A stretch of 64,000 bases of DNA from RGIG1918 sp964570895 (GCA_964570895.1 CAZMZD010000002.1:62001-126000), one strand, 5' to 3'; counted from the first letter of the stretch, positions 33,454 to 42,990 are shown. A program made the numbers and translations. The notes: a model not told the origin generated them from the sequence alone.

Positions 33454-35034
33454 ATGTTTTTTGAAGAAGAAACCAAAGACACACATGGGAATATGGACGA
33501 TTACGACTTGGATATTGAACAAGGCGAATCTGTTAGCTGGGACAAGCTTCTTGACGATAAAGAAGATCTTGACGAACCGGCTGATTTAGAAACTGTGGAT
33601 GACTCTGCAGATGATGACATCGCAGAAAAGCTTTTGAACATGGACGATGATTCATTTGACGCGTTTGTTGTGAAACAGCAGAATGCGCAAGTCGCTGAAA
33701 ATCCTTCCGGTTCAAGCGATGAAGTTAATTTTGATGAGCTTTTGCTTGATGATTTAGACGACGAAACGGAAGACGCTCTTAAAAAGGCTGTTAAGAATGA
33801 TTTAAGTTCAGATAATAATTATGAGCCCGAGGTTCTTCAAGAAGATGAAGTTTTCGAAGATGATGAAGACGATTTTAATTTTGTTGAAGAAAATGAAGAG
33901 AATGTTGAGCAAGTGACAGCTGTTGAACCTGAAAATTCTCAAAATATTCAGGAAGAAATAGCTCAAATCAATGATTTAGACGAAGAAGACGAAAGCGTTG
34001 CGGAGTTTTTGGGCGCTTACGATGATAAAGACGAACCTGAAAGCAATAGGGTTGATGTTATTGAAAACGATAACCAATCTCAAAGTCAATTCGCAGAATC
34101 CACTCCGGATGTGCCTGTAATTGCAAAGAATACGCAAGAAAACACAGATTATAACAATCCTCAACCACAAAATTCAGGCAAAGGAAATTCTGCAAAAAAA
34201 GCAAAATCAAACGAGCCTAAAAAACAAAATTCTTCGCTTACAACAATTCTTTTACTTATTGTTTTGCTTGGTGCAGGCGGTTATTATGCCTACACAAACT
34301 ATGGCGACAAATTGAATTTTGCAGGCTCTGCAGACACTTCAATGGATGTATCTCAAGATAATTCATTAATGGGTGCCGAAGGTGCAGATACCGGTGATTT
34401 GCCTATACCTGACGGCGATGCCGGCGAAATACCTGCTCCGCCTGCTGACGAAGATGGCGCCGTTGCTCCTGCCGATATTCAGCCAAGTGCAGACACACAA
34501 GCAACAAAAAGTGTTTCCAAAGCAATTGAGCAAGGCAGAACAAAAATTTCAAAAGATAAAGACACAAATAAAGCAAATATCCAAATTGTTACAACAGGCA
34601 GAGTAAACCCATTTGTTCCTGTTGGAAATTTGAACAACATTGGCTTTATAACATCGCCTAAAATTGATATTTTGCCTCCGAATGAAACTTTGGGTCAGCC
34701 TGATCCTCTGCTTGATAAGCTCATGAGCATTAAAGTTTCAGGGATTTTGTATGACGGAGTTAACTCTTCTGCCGTAATCAATCTTAACGGAGTTGATTAT
34801 TTCGTTCAAAAAGGCGATAAAATCGATAGTTTCACTGTTATTAATATTACAAAAACATCTGTTGCAATTAAAGAAAAGAATAATATTTTCTCTGCCTCGA
34901 TAGGTCAAACATTCTCCGGTGGGGACACAATCGAAGGGCAAACTCAAATACACAGATACAATAACAATATCATAAGGCAATATACGACAGCGTCAGATAT
35001 TAACGTTAATTCTACAGGCGAGCAATCAAATTAA
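33454..35034 (+). CDS. PilP/GspC-like inner-membrane protein with long acidic N-terminus
   Basis: 526 aa. An extremely Asp/Glu-rich, probably disordered cytoplasmic region (about 1-245), one membrane segment (TTILLLIVLLGAGGYYAYT, about 265-283), a Pro/Asp/Ala linker, then a periplasmic domain. The domain carries NPFVPVGN, ISVSGILYDGVNSSAVINLNG-like strands and FVQKGDKI...VAIKEKNN, the small beta fold of PilP/GspC that docks to the secretin. First gene of the operon; the secretin follows after 15 bp. ATG 33454 is used rather than the adjacent TTG. The acidic tail is unusual for PilP. Confidence 0.72.
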   Translation: MFFEEETKDTHGNMDDYDLDIEQGESVSWDKLLDDKEDLDEPADLETVDDSADDDIAEKLLNMDDDSFDAFVVKQQNAQVAENPSGSSDEVNFDELLLDDLDDETEDALKKAVKNDLSSDNNYEPEVLQEDEVFEDDEDDFNFVEENEENVEQVTAVEPENSQNIQEEIAQINDLDEEDESVAEFLGAYDDKDEPESNRVDVIENDNQSQSQFAESTPDVPVIAKNTQENTDYNNPQPQNSGKGNSAKKAKSNEPKKQNSSLTTILLLIVLLGAGGYYAYTNYGDKLNFAGSADTSMDVSQDNSLMGAEGADTGDLPIPDGDAGEIPAPPADEDGAVAPADIQPSADTQATKSVSKAIEQGRTKISKDKDTNKANIQIVTTGRVNPFVPVGNLNNIGFITSPKIDILPPNETLGQPDPLLDKLMSIKVSGILYDGVNSSAVINLNGVDYFVQKGDKIDSFTVINITKTSVAIKEKNNIFSASIGQTFSGGDTIEGQTQIHRYNNNIIRQYTTASDINVNSTGEQSN

Positions 35035-35049
35035 AATCAGGAGTTTAAT

Positions 35050-36963
35050 ATGTTTTCAAAAACAAAAAATATTACATTTAGAAAAATGATAGCGTCCACG
35101 CTACTAGTTGCATTTACAACTTTATCTGCGAGCGCTATTGATAATGTTAAACTTAAAAACAGTGTCACTCCGAGCTTGTCCGGTTCTGTTGGTGTAGATA
35201 CTATGAAGATTAATTCAAGTGCATACATCACACAATCAAATCAAAAAATCACTCTTTCTTTAAGAGATAGCGATGTTAAGCAAGTGCTTAGAATGTTTGC
35301 TACAAAAGCAAAAATGAATATTATTTTCCATGATTCCGTATCCGGAAAAATCACTCTTGATTTAGTTGAAATTCCAATTAATGAAGCATTTGAACTCGTC
35401 CTCGATACAATGGGATTGACATATTATAAAGACGGGAAAACTCTTGTTGTTGCAAAAAATGATGCTAATGCCGAAATTTCTGTTGCAAAAAGAAATTTGA
35501 CAACAATTCCTGTTAAATATGTAAATGCTGCAGATGTTGCAGATTTCTTAAATAAAAATATTTTTGGTCAAAAAATGATGGGGCTTTCAACAGGCGAAAT
35601 TGCAACAGTTAACAGCCTCACAAACGAACTTATCGTATTTGGTTCAGACGCAGATGTTGACGCAACTAAAAAAATCCTTGAAAAATTCGACAAACAACAA
35701 TCAATGAAAACTTTTATTGTTAACCACACAACGCCAAAAGAAATGTCTGAATTAATATGTAACGCATTCTACACCCAAGGTTCTGCTTCAGGCGGCAGCT
35801 CAAGCTCAGGCTCAAGCTCTTCAGGCAGCGGTAGTTCAGGTTCTTCAAACAGCTCCGGTGGCAGTGCAACAGGTTTTGCCGGCTCTTCAGGTGGTGGTTC
35901 AGGTTCTTCCGGTGGCAGCAGCTCAGGTTCCTCTGTGACTGATGTTCAACTTGGCGGCGGCACGGTTGCATGTGCAGTTGATAAGTCAACTGTTCAATCA
36001 CAACACAGCGCTTTTGGTAAATCAAAATTACAAGTTGTATACTTCCCGCAACAAGGCACAATCAGTGTTTACGGCGCTTCTGATGAACAATTAGATATGA
36101 TTACTAAATTCATTCAAGATAATGACAAAAAACAATTAATGGCATATCTTGAAATGAGCATTTTGGAACTCAATGAAAAAGGTTCAAAAAAATTCAATGC
36201 TCAATGGCAATTAGACACTCCGTTTGCTTCATTTGTTTTTGATGGAACAAATTTTGGAATAGGCTCAACAGATGTTGGCGGTGCTACCAAATTTGGGGTT
36301 GATAAAAACTTGCCTATTTATAAAGATGGCGGCGGTGCAGAGTTTTTCCCAGGCACAGGAATTGGCAGCACTTCTCTCCATGTGTTGATAAGCAGCCTTC
36401 TTGAAAACGGCAACGCGAGAAACTTGGCTAATCCAAAAATGATGATAACAAACGGTAAAAAGACAGTCCTTGATATGACAGAAGATTATATTGAATCTGT
36501 TGATGCTGAAACACAAGAAAACACATCATATGGCGGTCAACCAATTGTTGAAAGAACTCTTAACATCGGTAACGATTTAGGCTTAAAAATTGAGCTTATG
36601 CCGTTTATCACACCTGATGGTTATGTAAACTTCAACATTCGCCCTTCGTATTCAACAATAAAAAGCCAACCTGAATATGTTATGGTTTCAGGTCAGCCGG
36701 CTGAAATTGCGGCAACTCTTTTACAAAGAAGAAATATCGAACTTGACAATTTAAGGGTAAAAGATGGCGAAACATTGGTTATTGCGGGGCTTATAAACGA
36801 AACAGAACAACAAAGTGTAAATAAAGTGCCTTTCTTTGGCGATTTACCTGTTCTTGGTTTCTTGTTTAGAAACTCATCAAACACTAAAACAAAATCAGAA
36901 CTCGTTATTATGCTCACTCCGCACATCGTGTATGATGATGAAGATATTCCGGCAAATCTATAA
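35050..36963 (+). CDS. Secretin (PilQ/GspD family)
   Basis: 637 aa outer-membrane multimer that forms the pilus/secretion gate. A signal peptide (about 1-29, ending SASA), an STN/N0 region (LSLRDSDVKQVLRMFA near 60-75), N1-type domains, then a low-complexity Gly/Ser insert at about 248-298. The C-terminal secretin domain has VPFFGDLPVLGFLFR near 596-610 and ELVIMLTPHIV near 618-628. AGGAG ribosome site. The Gly/Ser block is in a connecting loop and looks like a flexible tether. Confidence 0.92.
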   Translation: MFSKTKNITFRKMIASTLLVAFTTLSASAIDNVKLKNSVTPSLSGSVGVDTMKINSSAYITQSNQKITLSLRDSDVKQVLRMFATKAKMNIIFHDSVSGKITLDLVEIPINEAFELVLDTMGLTYYKDGKTLVVAKNDANAEISVAKRNLTTIPVKYVNAADVADFLNKNIFGQKMMGLSTGEIATVNSLTNELIVFGSDADVDATKKILEKFDKQQSMKTFIVNHTTPKEMSELICNAFYTQGSASGGSSSSGSSSSGSGSSGSSNSSGGSATGFAGSSGGGSGSSGGSSSGSSVTDVQLGGGTVACAVDKSTVQSQHSAFGKSKLQVVYFPQQGTISVYGASDEQLDMITKFIQDNDKKQLMAYLEMSILELNEKGSKKFNAQWQLDTPFASFVFDGTNFGIGSTDVGGATKFGVDKNLPIYKDGGGAEFFPGTGIGSTSLHVLISSLLENGNARNLANPKMMITNGKKTVLDMTEDYIESVDAETQENTSYGGQPIVERTLNIGNDLGLKIELMPFITPDGYVNFNIRPSYSTIKSQPEYVMVSGQPAEIAATLLQRRNIELDNLRVKDGETLVIAGLINETEQQSVNKVPFFGDLPVLGFLFRNSSNTKTKSELVIMLTPHIVYDDEDIPANL

Positions 36964-36971
36964 TAATTTAT

Positions 36972-39263
36972 ATGTCTAACGAATCATTGCAAAAGTTAAT
37001 AAAAAATGTAAATTTTGATTATGCTTCAAAATTTGATAAAAAGACAATGGCCACATTGTCTTTTTTGCCTGTCAAATTAAAGGGTGAAACTTTTTATTTT
37101 GCAATTTCTGAAAATTCTAACAAAAAAGAAATTACGGAATACGCAGCTCCTATAATAAACAAAAAAATAGGTTTTGTTGTTCTTCCTGATTTTGACGAAT
37201 TTTTTGAAATGTATAGTAAAGTTTTGAATGAAAAATATTTAAAAGAGCAACAAAAAATAGCGCAGGCGCCTTCTACTCCTGCCGCGGAGCAGGCTGAAAT
37301 TTCTCTTGAAGCAGATGAAGCACCTATCAATCTTGATGAAGATAATTCCGTTAACCTTGATGAAGGCGAAAGTTTTGAAATTATAGATGAAGGAAGCGAG
37401 CAACAAGAAACAGGCGACGAGCCTCAAACAGTTGCAAACACAGAGCAAGTGGCGCAACCTCAACAAGCTCAAAACAATTCAAATGACCCGCACCATCACG
37501 TTAATAAAGTTGCTGCTTCTGTTAAAAATGCCGGTGGCAAAAAACTCGGCGAGATTTTAATCGAAACAGGCCTAATCACTGAAAACCAGCTTTCAATGGC
37601 TCTTGTTGAAGCAAAAGCTCTTGATGTTCCGCTTGGTTCCGCTCTTGTTAAATTGGGCTATGTTTCAATTGAAGACTTGAAGGACGCATTGAGCATTCAG
37701 CAAGGCGTTCAGATGGCGTCTGAAGAACAGATTAAAGAAGGCGGCAACGATTCTTCTTCCATCTTGCCGGAAGCTTTCATTAAAACAAATAAAGTTATTC
37801 CTATTTCTACAAAAAATAATAAGCTCGTAATTGGTATGGTAAACCCTGGGGATACGGCAACCATAAACGAAGTTGTGTATCTAACGGGCATGGCGCCTAC
37901 CGTTATGATGATTACTCACTTTGAGTTTGAAAAGTATATTGACCAATTCTACGGTTCAAGCACAAAAAATGTGGCTTCTGAAATTTTGGCGCAAATTAAC
38001 ACTGCAGAAGAAGATATTGAGCCGGAAGACAACCTTTTTGACCAAGTAAGTAAAGACATCGAAGACGCCACAGGGGTTGTTCCAAAAATTGTAAACAAAA
38101 TCGTAACTATGGGCATTGACCAAAAGGCGAGCGACATCCACATCGAACCCAGATTTGACGGTTACGTCGTTAGGTTCCGTTGCGACGGTATCTTGAAAGA
38201 AGTTATGAGAATACCTGAGCAAATCAGAAAAAGCCTTGTTTCTCGTTTTAAAGTTATGTCGAGAATGAACATTGCAGAACATAGGCGCCCGCAAGACGGT
38301 AACTTTGGTATCAAATATAACAATAAAAAATACGATTTCCGTATCAACACATTGCCTGTTGACGGAAAAGAAAAAGTCGTAATAAGAATTTTGGCGCCTG
38401 CCGCCTCTTTATCTGCAACGAAAACAGAAATTAACATCCCGGGGATGTTGCCTGAACAGTTGCAGCTTGTTAAAGATATGGTAACAGCGCCGAACGGAAT
38501 TATTCTAACTTCAGGTCCTACCGGTTCAGGTAAAACGACAACTCTTTATTCGTTAATTAAATCCCTAAACGATGTAACGGTTAACATTACGACGATTGAA
38601 GACCCTGTCGAAATTAGGCTTGAAGGTATTAACCAATCTGCGACAAACGCAAAAGCCGGTATCACCTTCGCTGCTTGTATGAGAGCTATATTGAGGCAAG
38701 ACCCTGATATTATCCTCGTCGGCGAAATTCGTGACTATGAAACGTTAGAAACAGCGATTTCAGCTGCTCTTACAGGTCACTTGGTGTTAAGTACGGTTCA
38801 CACAAACTCTGCTGCAGCAACTGTCACAAGGCTTATTGAAATGGGCGCGAAAGATTATCTTGTTTCTTCAACTTTGACGGGCGTGCTTGCGCAAAGGCTT
38901 GTAAGAAGGCTCTGTCCACATTGTAAAGTGGCTTATAAACCAACTTTGGAAGAAGCTAAGAAAATTTTGCGCGACCCTGTTAAAGCGGAAGAATTTACTC
39001 ATAACACAATTTATGGCCCTGGCGGTTGTGAAAAATGTCAAAATTCAGGTTATGCAGGCAGACTTGGTTTATATGAAGTTATGACAATTAACAAGCAAAT
39101 TCGTAAGTTAATCGCCCAAAAAGCGCATGACATCGAAATTGAAGAATATGCAGTGAACAATAACGGAATGTTGACTTTGCAAGATAGTTGCATTTCGCAC
39201 ATCAAAAACGGTTTGACAACTATAGACGAATTTGTCCGTGTTCTTGGTCTTGCAACAGATTAG
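36972..39263 (+). CDS. GspE/PilB-type assembly ATPase
   Basis: 763-aa cytoplasmic hexameric ATPase powering pseudopilus/pilus extension. It has a divergent N-terminal domain, a Glu/Gln-rich linker (about 95-170), and an MshEN/GspE-N domain beginning KKLGEILIETGLITENQLS near 190. The catalytic part carries Walker A GPTGSGKTTT near 515-524, an Asp box, Walker B DIILVGEIRD near 578-587, the His box TVHTNSAAATVTRL, and a four-Cys zinc site (CPHC...CEKC near 655-690). Secretin stop to ATG is 8 bp. Confidence 0.93.
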   Translation: MSNESLQKLIKNVNFDYASKFDKKTMATLSFLPVKLKGETFYFAISENSNKKEITEYAAPIINKKIGFVVLPDFDEFFEMYSKVLNEKYLKEQQKIAQAPSTPAAEQAEISLEADEAPINLDEDNSVNLDEGESFEIIDEGSEQQETGDEPQTVANTEQVAQPQQAQNNSNDPHHHVNKVAASVKNAGGKKLGEILIETGLITENQLSMALVEAKALDVPLGSALVKLGYVSIEDLKDALSIQQGVQMASEEQIKEGGNDSSSILPEAFIKTNKVIPISTKNNKLVIGMVNPGDTATINEVVYLTGMAPTVMMITHFEFEKYIDQFYGSSTKNVASEILAQINTAEEDIEPEDNLFDQVSKDIEDATGVVPKIVNKIVTMGIDQKASDIHIEPRFDGYVVRFRCDGILKEVMRIPEQIRKSLVSRFKVMSRMNIAEHRRPQDGNFGIKYNNKKYDFRINTLPVDGKEKVVIRILAPAASLSATKTEINIPGMLPEQLQLVKDMVTAPNGIILTSGPTGSGKTTTLYSLIKSLNDVTVNITTIEDPVEIRLEGINQSATNAKAGITFAACMRAILRQDPDIILVGEIRDYETLETAISAALTGHLVLSTVHTNSAAATVTRLIEMGAKDYLVSSTLTGVLAQRLVRRLCPHCKVAYKPTLEEAKKILRDPVKAEEFTHNTIYGPGGCEKCQNSGYAGRLGLYEVMTINKQIRKLIAQKAHDIEIEEYAVNNNGMLTLQDSCISHIKNGLTTIDEFVRVLGLATD

Positions 39264-39271
39264 AGGTAAAA

Positions 39272-40492
39272 ATGCCAATATACGAATATACAGCATTTAG
39301 AAATAAAACACAGCTTGTTCAAGATAAAATTGAGGCTGATAATTTGCAACAAGCGCGTACCTTGCTGATGAAACAAGGGCTTGTCGCTTCAAAAATTAAA
39401 GAATACGGGCTTGATGAAGTGCGCAAGGCTGCCCCTAGAAAATCTAAGGTTGGGCACATGCCGGCACTTTCTTTGAAAGACAAAATCGACTTTACAACAA
39501 GTTTGCAAATGCTTTCTGCAACAGGTATTCCAATCATTGAAACCCTTGCGTTCGTTGAAAATAATGCAGACGCAAATTCAGTTCGAAAATGCGCAATGGA
39601 GCTCAGAAAGCAAATTATCGGCGGTTCATCTTTTGCAGAAACTTTATCAAAACACGTAAACGTCTTTGGCCGTGTTTATGTCGGTCTTGTTGCAGCCGGC
39701 GAAGATTCAGGTGAAATGGACAAAACGCTTTTCAGAATGTTAGACCTTCTGAAAAAACAAGACGCGATAAAAAGTAAAATTTCAGGCGCGATGGTTTATC
39801 CTTGCGTAATTTTATCTTTCGCTTTCATTGTTAGCTGTGTTTTGCTCGGTTTCGTTTTTCCTGCGTTTGAAGAAATGTTTATAAACCTCGGCAAACCGCT
39901 TCCTTGGATTACTCAAGCGTGTATTAATGCCGGCAAGTTTATCAAAGAATTTTGGTATGTCGTAATTTTAGGAACAATTGCAGCCGTATTTATATTCATA
40001 GCAATTATGAAAAACACTGTAACTCGCTCTTATGTCGATATGTTTTTGCTCAAAATTCCTGTAATTAACACCATGCTTAAGTTTTCGAACTTTTCAAACT
40101 TTTTGTCAGTAATGCAAGTTGCATACGATGCAGGTATCCCGATTGTAGACTGCTTGTACCTTGCAAATTTAACAATTGAAATTCTTGTTTTGAGAAAATC
40201 GCTTGATACTGCTTCAGATATGATTAGGCAAGGGGCTCAACTTTCAACTGCCCTCAAAAAGACAGGTGAAGTGCCCAACATGATTGTATTTATGATTCAA
40301 ACAGGTGAACAATCCGGCCGTTTGGGCGACTTGCTCACGCACGCGATATACTTCATCGATAAACGTCTTGATGATACTATCGACAAGTTCACAAAACTTA
40401 TCGAACCTATGATGATGCTTGTTATCGGCGGTTTGGTTATGGTTATGGCTCTTGCCCTTTATTTACCGCTATTTGGCGCATATTTGGATTAA
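39272..40492 (+). CDS. GspF/PilC inner-membrane platform protein
   Basis: 406 aa from ATG 39272, with GAGGT upstream; the frame is open earlier but overlaps the ATPase gene. Two T2SF domains (about 75-200 and 275-400) with three membrane segments (about 172-195, 222-245, 378-400). FTTSLQMLSATGIPIIETLAF in the first repeat and FLSVMQVAYDAGIPIVDCLY in the second show the internal duplication. Last gene of the operon before the prepilins. Confidence 0.93.
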   Translation: MPIYEYTAFRNKTQLVQDKIEADNLQQARTLLMKQGLVASKIKEYGLDEVRKAAPRKSKVGHMPALSLKDKIDFTTSLQMLSATGIPIIETLAFVENNADANSVRKCAMELRKQIIGGSSFAETLSKHVNVFGRVYVGLVAAGEDSGEMDKTLFRMLDLLKKQDAIKSKISGAMVYPCVILSFAFIVSCVLLGFVFPAFEEMFINLGKPLPWITQACINAGKFIKEFWYVVILGTIAAVFIFIAIMKNTVTRSYVDMFLLKIPVINTMLKFSNFSNFLSVMQVAYDAGIPIVDCLYLANLTIEILVLRKSLDTASDMIRQGAQLSTALKKTGEVPNMIVFMIQTGEQSGRLGDLLTHAIYFIDKRLDDTIDKFTKLIEPMMMLVIGGLVMVMALALYLPLFGAYLD

Positions 40493-40494
40493 TC

Positions 40495-40524
40495 TTGTTA
40501 CTTTTAGAAAAATTGTGGCACAAT
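40495..40524 (+). promoter_or_regulatory. Promoter of prepilin gene 1
   Basis: TTGTTA (40495-40500), 18-bp spacer, CACAAT preceded by TGG. The block TGTGGYACAATAC recurs before prepilin gene 2. Confidence 0.5.
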
Positions 40525-40545
40525 ACAATTAGAAATGAGGTTATT

Positions 40546-41133
40546 ATGAAAAATAAAAAACAAGCATTCACGCTTGCAGAAGTTCTTTTAGTGCTTGCAA
40601 TAATCGGTGTCATAGCAGCGGTTACAATTCCTGCCATTATGCAACAATCAAGCGAAAAGAAATTCGCAGCTCTCGCTAAGAAAACTTTTACCACCTTGCA
40701 AAACGCAATCGATTTGAAAATAGCAACAAGCCCTGTCGGTCCTGGGGATTTAAACATGGGGCTATTGCAATGGCTTTTAGACGGGGATGAAGATGGAACG
40801 AATACATTAAAAGCTGTAAAGACAAATGCAAATTCTACGGCAATTCAAACCCCTGATGGCGTGATTATATCTACGTGGAGTACTTGTCGTACTGCTTCAA
40901 CTAAAACAAACCCTTTGGGCTGTAGCTTTGGTATGCAACTTGATTTAAATGGTTCCGACCCTCCAACAAAAACAACTTTAAATAATATTGACATTATTTC
41001 AGATGTAGATGATGACACTAAAGCCTATGACCAAATGTGGTTGTCCGTTGATCCGAATGGGCGTGTAAGAATTTATGAAAATAATCCATGGCTCGAAGAA
41101 GATAGGCGTGCCAAAAAATACCTTGGTTTGTAA
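40546..41133 (+). CDS. Type IV prepilin / pseudopilin 1
   Basis: 195 aa from ATG 40546 (GAGGT upstream). Prepilin signal: MKNKKQA then FTLAEVLLVLAIIGVIAA, with cleavage after Ala-7 (Ala rather than Gly at -1) and Glu at +5, followed by the long N-terminal helix. The globular part has one likely disulfide pair (CRTASTKTNPLGC, about 109-121) and ends RAKKYLGL. Its first about 70 residues are almost the same as prepilin 2 and the rest diverges. Own terminator follows. Confidence 0.9.
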   Translation: MKNKKQAFTLAEVLLVLAIIGVIAAVTIPAIMQQSSEKKFAALAKKTFTTLQNAIDLKIATSPVGPGDLNMGLLQWLLDGDEDGTNTLKAVKTNANSTAIQTPDGVIISTWSTCRTASTKTNPLGCSFGMQLDLNGSDPPTKTTLNNIDIISDVDDDTKAYDQMWLSVDPNGRVRIYENNPWLEEDRRAKKYLGL

Positions 41134-41150
41134 TTATTAATCAAATATTA

Positions 41151-41184
41151 AAAATCGGATAAATATATTTTATCCGATTTTTTG
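41151..41184 (+). terminator. Intrinsic terminator after prepilin 1
   Basis: 13-bp perfect stem (41151-41163 / 41169-41181), 5-nt loop TATAT, running into TTTTTT. The -35 of prepilin 2 starts inside its T-run. Confidence 0.9.
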
Positions 41185-41212
41185 TTACGTAACCCAACCA
41201 ATGTGGTACAAT
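41182..41212 (+). promoter_or_regulatory. Promoter of prepilin gene 2
   Basis: TTGTTA (41182-41187), 19-bp spacer, TACAAT (41207-41212) with TGG before it. Closely similar to the prepilin 1 promoter. Confidence 0.5.
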
Positions 41213-41234
41213 ACATATAACACGTGAGGTAGTT

Positions 41235-41828
41235 ATGTATAATAAAAAACAAGCTTTTACTTTAGCAGAGGTTCTTTTAGTGCTTGCAATAATTGGTGTC
41301 ATAGCGGCGGTTACAATTCCTGCCATTATGCAACAGTCAAGCGAAAAGAAATTCGCAGCTCTCGCGAAGAAAACTTTCACCACTCTGCAAAATGCGGTGA
41401 ACTTAAAAATTGCAACGGTTCCTGTCGGCCCTGGGGATTTGAGAATGACATTGTTTCAATGGCTATTAGATGGGGACGATGACGGGACAAACACATTAAA
41501 AGCAATAAAGGTTAGCTCAAATTCAAGAGCAATACAAACGCCTGATGGTGTTATTATGTTTGCGGATTCTTCTGCTTGCACTACTCCCAGCACAAGAACG
41601 GCACCATTAGGTTGCACATTTTGGATTCAAATCGACTTAAACGGTTCTGACCCTCCAACAAAAACAACCATTAACACTGTTGATAAAATCGAAGAAACTT
41701 GGGAAGACGCTAAAGGTTACGATACAATATGGCTGGTTTTAGATCCAGATGGCAAATTGCGCCTCGAAACTAATGGCACGACAAATTATGAAGACGAAAA
41801 ACGTGCCAAAAAATACCTTGGTTTGTAA
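41235..41828 (+). CDS. Type IV prepilin / pseudopilin 2
   Basis: 197 aa. MYNKKQA/FTLAEVLLVLAIIGV signal with Ala at -1 and Glu at +5. Paralogue of prepilin 1: near identity through residue 70 and in the DLNGSDPPTKTT and RAKKYLGL segments, but the tip between differs (FADSSACTTPSTRTAPLGC with its Cys pair, then FWIQID). GTGAGGT ribosome site. Likely a second minor or major pilin; which one is structural cannot be told. Confidence 0.9.
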   Translation: MYNKKQAFTLAEVLLVLAIIGVIAAVTIPAIMQQSSEKKFAALAKKTFTTLQNAVNLKIATVPVGPGDLRMTLFQWLLDGDDDGTNTLKAIKVSSNSRAIQTPDGVIMFADSSACTTPSTRTAPLGCTFWIQIDLNGSDPPTKTTINTVDKIEETWEDAKGYDTIWLVLDPDGKLRLETNGTTNYEDEKRAKKYLGL

Positions 41829-41866
41829 TATTTCTTAATAAAAAACAATAAAAAATAGCAAAATTT

Positions 41867-41912
41867 TAAAATCGTACATAATGAGTATATACTCGATATG
41901 TGCGATTTTTAC
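41867..41912 (+). terminator. Terminator after prepilin 2
   Basis: A 13-bp stem (one G-T wobble) from 41868-41880 paired with 41897-41909, enclosing a second small palindrome GAGTATATACTC, followed by a T run. Confidence 0.8.
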
Positions 41913-42154
41913 ATTTCTTCATTTTTTAAATCAAAAAGGCAATTTTTCAAAACGAAATTTTTTTATTAAAGAGTAAGGAACATCAAACAAAAGAAAATCA
42001 AAAGAAAGAAAAATCAAAAAATTCATAAAATGGAAGAAAAAGGAAGAATTTAAAATACTCTTAGAAATACAAAATTAGTTTACTCTCTCTTAATATCCTC
42101 GTGTTTATTTAATGTTTATCGTAAGGTAAACATTTTTTTTGCTTAAAAATAGTG
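41913..42154. other. AT-rich gene-free stretch
   Basis: No credible reading frame or RNA gene seen. Purine-rich runs of AAAGAAA/GAAAAA type are frequent on the plus strand, loosely like the arms of the hairpin repeats further on, but no clean stem is formed here. Confidence 0.5.
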
Positions 42155-42370
42155 GTCAGGCACCGCCTGACAAATAAAAATTGTCATCCTGAAAGCGTAG
42201 AAAATGAGGTGAAACCGTAATTTTCAAGCTGTTCAGGATCTTGTCAGCCATGGAATGCCACGAATAATTTTCGAGCTTCATTAGCCAGAAAGATGCTGAA
42301 ACTACTCCCAGAGGACCCATTTTGCACGAAATCGACAGATTTCGGCAAAAGGAGGCTAGTTCAGCATGAC
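42155..42370. repeat. Composite repeat: palindrome + type A + type B
   Basis: GTCAGGC-ACC-GCCTGAC palindrome (42155-42171), type A element 42183-42243 (GTCATCCTGAA ... TTCAGGATCTT ends), a 46-nt spacer, then type B 42290-42370, an 81-bp element in inverse orientation (AAGATGCTGAA ... TTCAGCATGAC). The A-spacer-B block recurs at 47462-47649 with exactly the same length (188 bp). Confidence 0.85.
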
Positions 42371-42424
42371 ATTTCTTGTTTATCTAATTTTTCAAATTTT
42401 TATCTCAGAAAACGCGGCCCGTGG

Positions 42425-42513
42425 GTCAGGCATTGCCTGACAAATAAAAATTGTCATCCTGAAAGCGTAGAAAATGAGGCGAAGCCATAATTTTCAAGCT
42501 GTTCAGGATCTTG
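42425..42513. repeat. Palindrome + type A repeat, copy 2
   Basis: Palindrome GTCAGGC-ATT-GCCTGAC followed by type A at 42453-42513. Total 89 bp, the same spacing as copies at 42155 and 42856. Confidence 0.85.
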
Positions 42514-42548
42514 CCGATTAATACAACAAAACATTATTTTTATCTTTC

Positions 42549-42785
42549 TTCATTTTCTTTCTTTGACACTCAAGCGCCGTAACGCAAAGAAAGAAAATGA
42601 AGCAAAAGAAAGAAACATGGGCTCATGTTTAGCTCCTGCCATTTTTCAAATTTTTATCTCAGAAATCGCAGTCGAGCTTTTGCGAAAAGCTATTTAACAA
42701 AAATATGCCTTGCGCGCCTCGCCCTAATTTGTGACCGCAAAACCTCTCCGCTTTTTCTGTTTTGTGATAAAAATTTTAAAAAATT
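42549..42785. repeat. Long repeat with 16-bp-stem hairpin and 72-bp invariant core
   Basis: Opens with a perfect 16-bp inverted repeat (42549-42564 / 42586-42601). Its core 42637-42708 is base-for-base identical to 50562-50633, and the rest aligns to about 50712. The core contains AGCTTTT-GCG-AAAAGCT. No reading frame. Confidence 0.85.
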
Positions 42786-42855
42786 AAATAAATGAAAACC
42801 GTCATCCTGAATTTGCGAATTTCTGTACGAACGGAGTGAAGCCCGTAGCCCGTAG

Positions 42856-42944
42856 GTCAGGCACCGCCTGACAAATAAAAATTGTCATCCTGAAAGCGTA
42901 GAAAATGAGGTGAAGCCGTAATTTTCAAGCTGTTCAGGATCTTG
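42856..42944. repeat. Palindrome + type A repeat, copy 3
   Basis: Palindrome 42856-42872 and type A 42884-42944; 89 bp in total. Between copies 2 and 3 a partial element starting GTCATCCTGAATTTG lies at 42801. Confidence 0.85.
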
Positions 42945-42990
42945 TCAGCTGATGAGTCACGGCATATATATCATAATTTTTCATTTTCAC

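Noticed and set aside
42293..42490. 65-codon frame in the intergenic repeats
   Set aside because: It lies across type B and type A repeats whose copies elsewhere do not keep the frame.
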